Below are positions 9,237 to 16,772 of a stretch of 64,000 bases of DNA, one piece after another (position 1 is the first letter of the stretch; every line of letters starts with the position of its first letter). Below the pieces are notes generated by a model. It did not search any database. It saw only the letters and a list, made by a program, of their open reading frames with translations, and was not told where the DNA came from. The DNA comes from CAKSUT01 sp045542335 (GTDB lineage Bacteria; Bacillota; Clostridia; Oscillospirales; CAG-382), in NCBI GenBank assembly GCA_045542335.1, contig JAZQKV010000086.1:1-64000 (forward strand), in the 5' to 3' direction. Position numbers and translations under genes: made by a program.

Positions 9237-9268
9237 TTTGGTTTAACTGTATAAACTTGTTTACCAAA
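9237..9268. promoter_or_regulatory. Inverted repeat upstream of the GH28 promoter, possible operator
   Basis: TTTGGT (9237-9242) and ACCAAA (9263-9268) flank an inner GTTTA/TAAAC inverted repeat. The element ends six bases before the -35 box of the polygalacturonase promoter. A binding protein is not known. Confidence 0.35.
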
Positions 9269-9273
9269 TTGTA

Positions 9274-9302
9274 TTGATAAATGCACAACTCGGTGCTATA
9301 AT
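9274..9302 (+). promoter_or_regulatory. Sigma-A promoter of the GH28 gene
   Basis: TTGATA (9274-9279), a 17-base spacer and TATAAT (9297-9302), 44 bases before the start codon. A strong AGGAGGT ribosome-binding site follows. Confidence 0.75.
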
Positions 9303-9346
9303 TTAGTAGGTAAATAACTTGATTTCAAAATTTCAGGAGGTAGGAA

Positions 9347-10636
9347 ATGAAATTTTTCAAGCCATTTGAAATGCCCGTTCCACCGACATTTCCCGATAGA
9401 ATCTTTGATATAAGAGATTATGGTGCAATTGACAACGCCGACGGTGAAACATCATCCTGGCAAGCCATTAAGAATGCCATCAAAGCCTGCAACGAAGCCG
9501 GAGGCGGCAGAGTGCTTTTTCCTGCAGGAACCTGGCACACCGGACCGATTCACCTTATGGACAATGTAAATCTTCATTTTGAGGATGGCTGTTACGTCCA
9601 TTTCAGCGAAAATTTTTACGACTATCTTCCCACAGTTTTTGGCATACTTGGTGGAAACCGCTGTTACAGCCCATCTCATTTTCTTTACGCCTACAAATGC
9701 AAAAACATTGCAATAACCGGAAGCGGAACACTTGACGGTCACGGCAAAGCGTGGTGGTATATGAAGCATCATCAACCCGGAATGGAAGATCTCACCCTTA
9801 AGGGAAGGCTTCGTCGTCCCCTCTCTGAACGTGTTTATGACAAGCCGGAAGACGGTGTTCGCCCAAGAATGTTACAGTTTGTCGAGTGTGAAAACGTGCT
9901 TATTGAGGGCATAACAATGAAAAACAGTCCGTCCTGGACGGTTCATCCTGCATGGTGCAAGAACATAATTGTGCGTGGACTTACAATCAGAAATCCTCAT
10001 GATGCTCCCAATACTGACGGCGTAAACTTTGACTCCTGCAAGCGCGGACTTATTGAGCATTGCAACGTAAAAACCGGCGACGACATGGTATGTCTCAAGG
10101 CAGGAAAGGACCAGGATGCATGGGATGTGGGTGTGCCATGCGAGGACATTGTTGTCCGCTATTGTACGGCTGAGGGCGGTCATGGCGGGCTTACAATCGG
10201 AAGCGAAACAAGCGCCTGCATCAAGAACGCCTACATACATGATTGCACCTTCGGCAAGCTTTTCAGCGCCGCAAGAATCAAGACCATGAAAGGCAGAGGC
10301 GGTTATGTTGAGAATATCGACTTTGAAAACTTTACCATACAGTGTGCAACAAATCAGGCAATTTCCATAACCATGCGTTACACCGGTGAACCGCTTGATG
10401 ACCAGTCAAAGCCTCTCGAAAATATGCCCGAAATCCGGAACATTTCCGTAAACAACTTGAAGTGCGTGGACTCCAATGCAGGTATTGAGCTTTACGGAAT
10501 CAAGGGCTACGAGCTTAAAAACATACATCTGTCAAATCTTGATATCCGCAGTGCACGCCCGGTTTTTGCGGAAAATGTGCTTGGTCTGAATATGGAAAAC
10601 GTAAATCTCCACCAGGGTGAAGAACAGGAAAAATAA
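9347..10636 (+). CDS. Glycoside hydrolase family 28 (polygalacturonase-like)
   Basis: 429 residues, no signal peptide, so predicted cytoplasmic. The N-terminus (FDIRDYGAIDNADGET) is the usual start of the right-handed beta-helix of pectin-active GH28 enzymes. The four GH28 signature blocks occur in order: NTDG (near residue 223), GDD (near 244), GGHGGLTIGSE (near 278) and RIK (near 304); these hold the catalytic aspartates and substrate-binding His/Arg/Lys. Family role: hydrolysis of galacturonic-acid linkages, or in some members rhamnose or xylose-containing ones. Cytoplasmic location suggests an exo-acting enzyme on imported oligosaccharides. The DMT transporter gene starts two bases after its stop. 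Confidence 0.88.
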   Translation: MKFFKPFEMPVPPTFPDRIFDIRDYGAIDNADGETSSWQAIKNAIKACNEAGGGRVLFPAGTWHTGPIHLMDNVNLHFEDGCYVHFSENFYDYLPTVFGILGGNRCYSPSHFLYAYKCKNIAITGSGTLDGHGKAWWYMKHHQPGMEDLTLKGRLRRPLSERVYDKPEDGVRPRMLQFVECENVLIEGITMKNSPSWTVHPAWCKNIIVRGLTIRNPHDAPNTDGVNFDSCKRGLIEHCNVKTGDDMVCLKAGKDQDAWDVGVPCEDIVVRYCTAEGGHGGLTIGSETSACIKNAYIHDCTFGKLFSAARIKTMKGRGGYVENIDFENFTIQCATNQAISITMRYTGEPLDDQSKPLENMPEIRNISVNNLKCVDSNAGIELYGIKGYELKNIHLSNLDIRSARPVFAENVLGLNMENVNLHQGEEQEK

Positions 10637-10638
10637 TC

Positions 10639-11523
10639 ATGGGATATATTTTTATTCTTTTAACATCAATTTTCAATGTAACCAAAGGGTTATGCTCAAA
10701 AAAGGCAAGCTACAAAATGGATTGTCTTTCGGACAACATAAACATGAACCTTCTTCGAAACTCAATGTGTGTCATACTCGGTGCTTTGTTTATTTTGTTC
10801 ATTGGCAACGGCGAGTTTTCCATGCCTCCGATGGGGTTGTTTATATGCACCTGCTCGGGAGCTGTCATGGCTTTCAGTTATGTTGTATGGGTAATGTCGC
10901 TTAAAACCGACTCCTATATGTTTGCAAGTGCCGCAAACAATGCAGGCTTCATCATTGCAGCTCTGTGCGGAATTCTCTTTTTTGGAGAAAAGTTAACTAT
11001 CTGCAAGGCATTTGCTATATTGTTCATTATTATAGCCCTATACTTTATGACGCTTTATCAGACATCTTTTGACAAAAAGCCGTCTGCACATGATATTTTT
11101 GTGTTGGTACTTGTTTTTGCAAGCTCCGGTCTTAACGCCACTGTGCAAAAGTGGTTTACCGTAGCTCTTCCGGGCACTGCTGTTCACCTTTATACCTTCT
11201 ACACATTCATTGTATCCGTTATTCTTCTTTCAGTTTATCGCCTTATTTCACGTTCCCCTAAAACCGTGTCTGATGAGGTTGCAACCATGAAAACCGTTTT
11301 CCCACTAGTGGTGATAATGAGCTTTTCCCTTTACGGTGCAACATATTTTCAGGCTCTTGCGGCAACAATGCTTGATGCAGTTGTGCTTTATCCCACAAGC
11401 AATGCTATCAACCTTATCGGAGGAAGTATAATGGCGTGGATTATGTTTGGTGAAAAGCCGAACAAATACAGCATCATAGGCACAGTTCTCATCTTCATCG
11501 CACTTGTCATGTCACGATTCTGA
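10639..11523 (+). CDS. EamA/DMT-superfamily membrane transporter
   Basis: 294 residues with about ten hydrophobic helices arranged as two similar halves, the hallmark of drug/metabolite transporters (EamA). The second half shows the typical end: YPTSNAINLIGGSIMAWIMFGE followed by a final helix. It starts two bases after the GH28 stop with only a weak ribosome-binding site, so the two genes are probably translationally coupled. Inference: it may move a sugar or degradation product linked to the hydrolase. DMT substrates are very diverse, and direction and substrate cannot be read from sequence. Confidence 0.8.
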   Translation: MGYIFILLTSIFNVTKGLCSKKASYKMDCLSDNINMNLLRNSMCVILGALFILFIGNGEFSMPPMGLFICTCSGAVMAFSYVVWVMSLKTDSYMFASAANNAGFIIAALCGILFFGEKLTICKAFAILFIIIALYFMTLYQTSFDKKPSAHDIFVLVLVFASSGLNATVQKWFTVALPGTAVHLYTFYTFIVSVILLSVYRLISRSPKTVSDEVATMKTVFPLVVIMSFSLYGATYFQALAATMLDAVVLYPTSNAINLIGGSIMAWIMFGEKPNKYSIIGTVLIFIALVMSRF

Positions 11524-11543
11524 TATATCGTATATAATAAATC

Positions 11544-11600
11544 GGGGATTTCCCAAAAGCTTTCGTGCAGTGTTGATGTGCGTGCTTTTGCGAAATCCCC
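11544..11600 (+). terminator. Hairpin after the GH28-transporter pair
   Basis: GGGGATTTC (11544-11552) pairs with GAAATCCCC (11592-11600), with further inner pairing AAAAGC/GCTTTT. It lies 20 bases after the transporter stop. A T run after the stem is weak, so termination is likely but not certain. Confidence 0.55.
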
Positions 11601-11616
11601 CATACTTTTCCAACCT

Positions 11617-11636
11617 ATTTAGATTTTTTTCTAAAT
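11617..11636. promoter_or_regulatory. Upstream operator-like inverted repeat of the ArsR/SdpR gene
   Basis: ATTTAG-N8-CTAAAT lies just upstream of the -35 box and shares its arms with the perfect palindrome downstream of the -10 box. Two copies of the same site flanking a promoter are typical of autorepression. Confidence 0.6.
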
Positions 11637-11641
11637 ACCTC

Positions 11642-11670
11642 TTGACAAAGTCAGAAAGATGTGATATAAT
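11642..11670 (+). promoter_or_regulatory. Sigma-A promoter of the sdpR-sdpI-like operon
   Basis: TTGACA (11642-11647), 17-base spacer, TATAAT (11665-11670): consensus in both boxes. Confidence 0.85.
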
Positions 11671-11672
11671 CT

Positions 11673-11692
11673 ATTTAGAAAGCTTTCTAAAT
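11673..11692. promoter_or_regulatory. Perfect 20-bp palindromic operator
   Basis: ATTTAGAAAGCTTTCTAAAT is a perfect palindrome starting two bases after the -10 box and ending 20 bases before the regulator start codon. It is well placed for a dimeric winged-helix repressor encoded by the next gene to block transcription. Confidence 0.75.
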
Positions 11693-11711
11693 ATCTGCAA
11701 AGGAGATTACA

Positions 11712-11990
11712 ATGGGACTTAACGAAACATTAAAAGCACTGTCCGACCCTGTAAGGCGTGACATACTGAATATGCTGAAGGACGGCAAAAAATCCGCAGG
11801 GGAAATTGCCGAGCATTTCAACCTCACGGGTGCAACTGTGTCATACCATCTTTCAAAGCTCAAAAGTGCAGACCTTGTTGCGGAGGAAAAATATAAGAAT
11901 TTCATATATTACGAGCTTAACACCTCGGTTTTTGAGGAGTTGCTTTCATGGATTTATATGTTTGGAGGTAAAAATGATGAAAACAATTAA
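11712..11990 (+). CDS. ArsR-family autorepressor, SdpR-like
   Basis: 92 residues, almost entirely a winged helix: LSDPVRRDILNMLKDGKKSAGEIAEHF then the recognition helix TGATVSYHLSKLKSADLV and a wing (VAEEKYKNFIYYELN). It lacks the Cys/His metal sites of metal-sensing ArsR proteins, as SdpR-type autorepressors do. AAAGGAG precedes the ATG. The next gene, an SdpI-like membrane protein, overlaps its end by 17 bases. In Bacillus, SdpI at the membrane sequesters SdpR when toxin is present; the same logic is inferred here. The two palindromes around its promoter are the likely operators. Confidence 0.85.
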   Translation: MGLNETLKALSDPVRRDILNMLKDGKKSAGEIAEHFNLTGATVSYHLSKLKSADLVAEEKYKNFIYYELNTSVFEELLSWIYMFGGKNDENN

Positions 11991-12588
11991 ATGGAAAATA
12001 CTTGTTATCACCTGTCTTGTATGCCTTGCTTCGGTTCTGCCGGGCATTCTGATGTGGAAACAGCTTCCCGACACAATGGCAATTCACTTTGACATAAACA
12101 ACAATCCCGACGGCTTTGCTTCAAAAGGCTTTGCTGTGTTCGGATTTCCGCTTATGATGGTGGCACTTCAGATTATCTGCTGTGTTATCAACGACGTAAA
12201 TGCACGCAAGCACGGGGAAAGAAAAAAGTTTGAGAGAGTGACAAAATGGATACTCCCCTGCATGGCAATAATCCTGCAGACACTTACCGTTGCTTTTTCC
12301 CTGGGCATGGACATTGATGTGAGAAAATGTGCCGCACTCATTGTGGGTGTGATTTTTCTTGCAATCGGAAACTATCTTCCAAAGTTTGACTATATCAAAA
12401 ATGCTGATGTTGACACTTCGAAAGCACGAAGAATCAACCGTTTTATAGGGATCGAAACAGTTATCATGGGAGTTCTTTTTATTGTGAGCATTTTTTTGCC
12501 GTCGGTTGTGAGTCTTGTTTGTCTTTGGCTGCTCATTCCATATGCAATTATTGCAATTATTTACAGCGTGGTTATTTGCCGCAAATAG
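11974..12588 (+). CDS. SdpI-family membrane protein (DUF1648)
   Basis: Start taken at the ATG ATG pair (11974/11977) behind GGAGGT, inside the end of the regulator gene; 204 residues. It begins with a membrane helix (ILVITCLVCLASVLPGILMW). The conserved DUF1648 loop follows: LPDTMAIHFDINNNPDGFASKGFAVFG. Further helices are at about residues 48-62, 88-104 and 110-125, with two more at the C-terminus. SdpI proteins give immunity to the SDP killing peptide and signal to the paired repressor. No SDP toxin gene lies next to it, so here it may respond to a foreign toxin or to membrane stress. Confidence 0.82.
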   Translation: MMKTIKWKILVITCLVCLASVLPGILMWKQLPDTMAIHFDINNNPDGFASKGFAVFGFPLMMVALQIICCVINDVNARKHGERKKFERVTKWILPCMAIILQTLTVAFSLGMDIDVRKCAALIVGVIFLAIGNYLPKFDYIKNADVDTSKARRINRFIGIETVIMGVLFIVSIFLPSVVSLVCLWLLIPYAIIAIIYSVVICRK

Positions 12589-12660
12589 TCTGACTTGCAG
12601 TTACAATCGTGGGAAATCAAAAAACTTTACCAAAAACTTGCAAAAAAATCAGAAAACGTA

Positions 12661-12689
12661 TTGCAAAAAGGGAAATGTTGTGATATAAT
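12661..12689 (+). promoter_or_regulatory. Sigma-A promoter of galT
   Basis: TTGCAA (12661-12666), 17-base spacer and TATAAT (12684-12689), 44 bases before the start codon. Confidence 0.7.
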
Positions 12690-12733
12690 ATAAAAGTTAA
12701 TGCTAAATTGAAAATATTGGAGCGTGCAAAAAC

Positions 12734-14230
12734 ATGATATATCAAAACATTGATAAGCTTGTATCCTACGGCATTCTCACAGGAATGATCGACAAATCCG
12801 ACAGTATGTATGTGAGAAACCGTCTTCTGACAAAGCTCGGACTTGATTCTTATGAGGAAACAGGTGCTGTTTGTGCCGACATTTCCGAACTTGACGGTAT
12901 TCTTGAGGGTATTCTCGACTACGCCGCCGAAAACGGACTTCTCGAAAACAACAGCGTTGTTTACCGTGACATTTTCGACACAGAAATTATGGATACCCTT
13001 ACCCCCTATCCCTCAACCGTCATAAACACTTTCAACTCTCTTTACGAAAAATCCTCCAAGGCGGCGACCGACTATTTTTATAAGCTTTCCTGCGACAGCA
13101 ACTACATCCGCCGTGGACGCATTGCAAAGGACGTTAAATGGGAGGTAGATTCAAAATACGGCGAGATTGAAATAACAATCAACCGTTCAAAACCCGAAAA
13201 AGACCCCAAGGCAATTGCGGCGGCAAAGCTCGTTAAGCAGTCGTCTTACCCTAAATGCCAGCTTTGCGTTGAAAATGAAGGTTACGGCGGACGTGTGAAT
13301 CATCCTGCACGTCAGAATCACAGAATTATCCCCATTGAAATTGCCGGTGGAAAGTGGTGCTTCCAGTATTCGCCCTATGTTTACTACAATGAGCACTGCA
13401 TTGTTTTCAATTCAGAGCACATTCCTATGGTAATTGATGAAAAGGTTTTCGGAAAGCTCCTTGATTTTGTGACACGTTTCAATCACTATATAATCGGCTC
13501 AAATGCAGATCTCCCCATTGTAGGCGGTTCAATTCTCACCCATGAACATTTTCAGGGCGGCAACCATGTTTTCGCAATGCACAAGGCAAAGAGCGACAAG
13601 TTTTACAGCATAAAGGGCTATGAGGACGTTGAAGTAAGCCGTGTTGAATGGCCGATGTCTGTTATCCGCATAAAGGGCACACACAAAGAAAAGCTGACAG
13701 CTCTTGCATCAAAGATACTTGCCTCATGGCGTGCCTACACCGACAAGGATGCATTTATTTTTGCCGAAACCGACGGTGTACCTCACAACACAATCACCCC
13801 CATTGCCTCCATGGCAGATGGTAAATACACCCTTGACCTTGTTCTTCGCAACAACATCACCACCGACGAGCATCCCATGGGCGTTTACCATCCTCATGCC
13901 GAGCTTCACCACATCAAGAAAGAGAACATCGGCCTTATCGAAGTTATGGGTCTTGCGGTGCTGCCTTCAAGACTTGTTGAGGAGCTTGATGCTGTGGCAA
14001 ATGCTATTCTCACGGGTGCAGACATGAGTGCGGATGAAAAAACAGCGGCTCATGCAGAGTGGGCAAAAGCAGTTGTTGCTTCAAATCCCGGAATCACAAA
14101 GGAAAATGTAATGGATATTCTCCACAAGGAAGTTGGCAAGGTTTTTGTTGAAGTTCTTGAACACGCAGGCGTTTACAAGAGAGATGAAAATGGTCTTGCG
14201 GCATTTGACAGATTCATGGCACAGCTTTAA
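12734..14230 (+). CDS. galT: UDP-glucose--hexose-1-phosphate uridylyltransferase, type 2
   Basis: 498 residues, the length of the Firmicute type 2 GalT (the classical enzyme is about 350). Seen: QLCVENEGYGGR and HPARQNHRIIPIEI in the N-terminal half, the active-site region GGSILTHEHFQGGNH (near residue 260-275) and YHPHAELHHIKKENIGLIEVMGLAVLP (near 380-405). The enzyme exchanges UMP between UDP-glucose and galactose-1-phosphate in the Leloir pathway. No galK or galE is adjacent, so it stands alone on its promoter. A GGAG precedes the ATG. Confidence 0.92.
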   Translation: MIYQNIDKLVSYGILTGMIDKSDSMYVRNRLLTKLGLDSYEETGAVCADISELDGILEGILDYAAENGLLENNSVVYRDIFDTEIMDTLTPYPSTVINTFNSLYEKSSKAATDYFYKLSCDSNYIRRGRIAKDVKWEVDSKYGEIEITINRSKPEKDPKAIAAAKLVKQSSYPKCQLCVENEGYGGRVNHPARQNHRIIPIEIAGGKWCFQYSPYVYYNEHCIVFNSEHIPMVIDEKVFGKLLDFVTRFNHYIIGSNADLPIVGGSILTHEHFQGGNHVFAMHKAKSDKFYSIKGYEDVEVSRVEWPMSVIRIKGTHKEKLTALASKILASWRAYTDKDAFIFAETDGVPHNTITPIASMADGKYTLDLVLRNNITTDEHPMGVYHPHAELHHIKKENIGLIEVMGLAVLPSRLVEELDAVANAILTGADMSADEKTAAHAEWAKAVVASNPGITKENVMDILHKEVGKVFVEVLEHAGVYKRDENGLAAFDRFMAQL

Positions 14231-14258
14231 ATATATTACTGAATAGGAGACATTTCTC

Positions 14259-15641
14259 ATGAAAAGAATAATTTGCTTTTTAACAGCCCTCATAATGTGT
14301 TTCAGCCTTTGCGCCGTAAATGTTTTTGCAGACGGTGATTTTCTCGACTCCTGCATCAGCATTGACGACGGTGAACAGTTTTCACTTACCACCGCAAAAA
14401 GTGGAAGCGGTTGGACATACGACGGAAACTACACCCTCACCCTTGAAAACTTCAACGGAAGAAAGATTTATTTTTGTTCAAGCTACGAGGATAACCACAA
14501 TCTCACCGTTGTTTTAAAGGGAAATAATGTTATTGCCGAGGGAATCATATCCGCAGACCACGCCGACACCGAGGGTCTTCGCTATGGCGTTATCACATTC
14601 ACTGGCGATGGCACTCTCAAAGCAGGCTACCTTGCCGGTGGAACATATGTTATCAGCGCAAAAGAGGTTTCTACAAACGGAACTCTTGGAATGCACCTCA
14701 GAAAGCTTGAAGTCACCAAGGGCGCAGTTGCAAATGTGGTTGAAAACAGCAGTGGCGGCTCTCTCAACGACAGCGAAGTGACTCTCAATATATGCGGCGG
14801 CGTTTTGAATATTTATAACAATCAGCAGAGCTATTTCAATGTTGAAAAAGAAAAGCGTATAATCAAGGACGGCGGCGTTATCAATCTTATAAACGGCTCA
14901 GATTCTTCCGCACTCAGCATGAGATATGACAGCACCGCTTTCTTAAGCTACCTATTTACAGATATGGACGGAAATCCCGCAGAACTCGAACTCAACCGCT
15001 TTGGAAACATCAGCGGAGATGTTGTTTCAAGCGCAAACCCCACAGCTCCCCTTTCAAAGCTCATGATCCGTGAATTCATGCTTATTTCAAAGGGTGGAAA
15101 CAAGGTTGACAAATGGGCGCAGGACAGCATAAACAAGGTTATTGATGGCGGACTTATGCCCTCCTGTCTTGCAGGCAAGGATCTGACGGTTAACATCAGC
15201 CGTGCAGAATTTGCCTCTGTCGCAGTTAAGCTTTATGAAAAAATGGGCGGCACAAAACCCGAAATGCAAGACCTTCCTTTTGCCGATCTCGGCGGTCTTT
15301 CCGAAACGCTTTATTATGATATTCAAAAGGCTTATTCCCTTGGACTTATAAATGGTGTAAGCGCAACCTCCTTTGCCCCTGCTTCTTCTCTCACAAGAGA
15401 ACAGGCATCGACAATTCTTTTCAGAATTTACGCAAAGCTCGGCGGCAAAGCTGATGCCACTAATGCAAACCCATTTGCAGACAACGATAGCATTTCCACA
15501 TGGGCAAAGGATGCGGTTTACTTCATGGCATCAAAGGGTATTCTGAACGGTGTCGGAAGCAATAACTTTGCTCCCAAAAACAACACTCAGGCACAACAGG
15601 CACTTATCATCGCCTTGAGAATGCTTGAAGCCCTTGCATAA
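14259..15641 (+). CDS. Secreted SLH-domain protein
   Basis: 460 residues. A signal peptide (MKRIICFLTALIMCFSLCAVNVFA) is followed by about 240 residues of beta-rich, carbohydrate-binding-like sequence that I cannot assign. Three S-layer homology segments follow from about residue 280: WAQDSINKVIDGGLMPS.., then FADLGG...GLINGVSATSFAPASSLTREQAS, then FADNDSISTWAKDAVYF...GILNGVGSNNFAPKNNTQAQ. SLH domains anchor proteins to pyruvylated wall polysaccharide, so the N-terminal module is probably displayed on the surface. A consensus AGGAGA lies ahead of the ATG, and a strong terminator follows. Confidence 0.85.
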   Translation: MKRIICFLTALIMCFSLCAVNVFADGDFLDSCISIDDGEQFSLTTAKSGSGWTYDGNYTLTLENFNGRKIYFCSSYEDNHNLTVVLKGNNVIAEGIISADHADTEGLRYGVITFTGDGTLKAGYLAGGTYVISAKEVSTNGTLGMHLRKLEVTKGAVANVVENSSGGSLNDSEVTLNICGGVLNIYNNQQSYFNVEKEKRIIKDGGVINLINGSDSSALSMRYDSTAFLSYLFTDMDGNPAELELNRFGNISGDVVSSANPTAPLSKLMIREFMLISKGGNKVDKWAQDSINKVIDGGLMPSCLAGKDLTVNISRAEFASVAVKLYEKMGGTKPEMQDLPFADLGGLSETLYYDIQKAYSLGLINGVSATSFAPASSLTREQASTILFRIYAKLGGKADATNANPFADNDSISTWAKDAVYFMASKGILNGVGSNNFAPKNNTQAQQALIIALRMLEALA

Positions 15642-15659
15642 ACAATGCATATAAAAAAC

Positions 15660-15705
15660 ACATCGGATGTGCAACTTCACGTTTCGCATCCGATGTTTCT
15701 TTTTA
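15660..15705 (+). terminator. Rho-independent terminator
   Basis: ACATCGGATG (15660-15669) pairs with CATCCGATGT (15687-15696), followed by TTCTTTTT. It separates the SLH gene from the convergent AraC gene and may work both ways. Confidence 0.8.
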
Positions 15706-15715
15706 AAGACGACTG

Positions 15716-16615
15716 TCATTCCAACGACTTGCGGTATTCTCCGGGCGACACTCCGAATTGCTCCCTGAAAACCTTGCAAAAATATGCACAGTCTTTGAAA
15801 CCCGCTTGTTCAGCGATTAGAGATATTGCCATATTTGTACCGGCGAGCAATTCCCTCGCACTTTCAAGGCGTTTCATTCGTATATACTTTTTAGGAGACA
15901 TACCAAAGTTTTCAAAAAAGTAGTTGTGCACAGTTCTTGTTGTTATACCGAAATGCAGTGCAATGCTCCCAAGGGTCAGATTGTATGAAAGATTCTCAGC
16001 AACATATTTTGAAAGCTCTTTTGCCATACCGCCGCTTTCAACCTTGTCTTCCGCTTTTGTCTGAAAATCCTGCCCGTTTTTGATTTTCCGGATCACCCCC
16101 GCCAACTCAAGCACCGTGCTCATCACCTTTTCGGGAGGATCCTCAACTATCTTTGCTTCATCAAAAATGCGGTGAAAATAGTATGAGACATTATGCGATG
16201 AATCAGTATGGACAACATCAAAGGGTGTTTCAAACCCAAAAACCGCTTCCACACAATCGAAGAAACTTCCACTTCCGCAAAAGCTTATTTTTGTAAAAGG
16301 AACTTCACTATCCGTCCAATAACTCACGCCCTCAACCGCACCGATGTAAAAAAAGTCACCTTTGTTTAATTCTTTCACAACTCCATCGCATTTGATATAA
16401 CCTTTGCCGGAAACAATAAATTGAAACGAATAATGGTATTTATAGTGTTCGATAGCATAGTTTTTATGAGGATATGAAATACCTGTAGCATTCAGATAGA
16501 AATGCGAATTTACCGGCTCTCTGTTCAGATAAATGAATCTATCATTGAATCTTGGCAATGCCGTCACACGTCGTTTTATAATTCTCCCCCCCTTATATGT
16601 CAAAAGCTTTATCAA
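15716..16615 (-). CDS. AraC-family transcriptional regulator
   Basis: Up to 299 residues. A cupin-like sensory N-terminus (YHYSFQFIVSGKGYIKCDGVV...GDFFYIGA) is followed by two AraC helix-turn-helix motifs in the last 100 residues (LGSIALHFGITTRTVHNYF; AISLIAEQAGFKDCAYFCKVFREQFGVSPGEYR). The start is uncertain: the longest frame begins with TTG at 16615, but a GGGGGGGAG stretch near 16590 favours a start further in, perhaps GTG at 16567. It is divergent from the DUF4886/dockerin gene and is its likely regulator. Confidence 0.85.
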   Translation of the reverse strand: MIKLLTYKGGRIIKRRVTALPRFNDRFIYLNREPVNSHFYLNATGISYPHKNYAIEHYKYHYSFQFIVSGKGYIKCDGVVKELNKGDFFYIGAVEGVSYWTDSEVPFTKISFCGSGSFFDCVEAVFGFETPFDVVHTDSSHNVSYYFHRIFDEAKIVEDPPEKVMSTVLELAGVIRKIKNGQDFQTKAEDKVESGGMAKELSKYVAENLSYNLTLGSIALHFGITTRTVHNYFFENFGMSPKKYIRMKRLESARELLAGTNMAISLIAEQAGFKDCAYFCKVFREQFGVSPGEYRKSLE

Positions 16616-16700
16616 CTAGATTCTATCCCATGTTTTTAAATTCAGAAAAAACACGCCGTTAATTTTCTTGAAATTCATATTCTATTTTCTTTATAATACA

Positions 16701-16729
16701 TTGACGCCATATCTTTTAAGGTGTATAAT
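16701..16729 (+). promoter_or_regulatory. Sigma-A promoter of the DUF4886/dockerin gene
   Basis: TTGACG (16701-16706), 17-base spacer, TATAAT (16724-16729), 44 bases before the start codon. Confidence 0.85.
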
Positions 16730-16772
16730 AACGACAGTGTAGGAATTTTACATATAGAAAGGGACTCAACAA

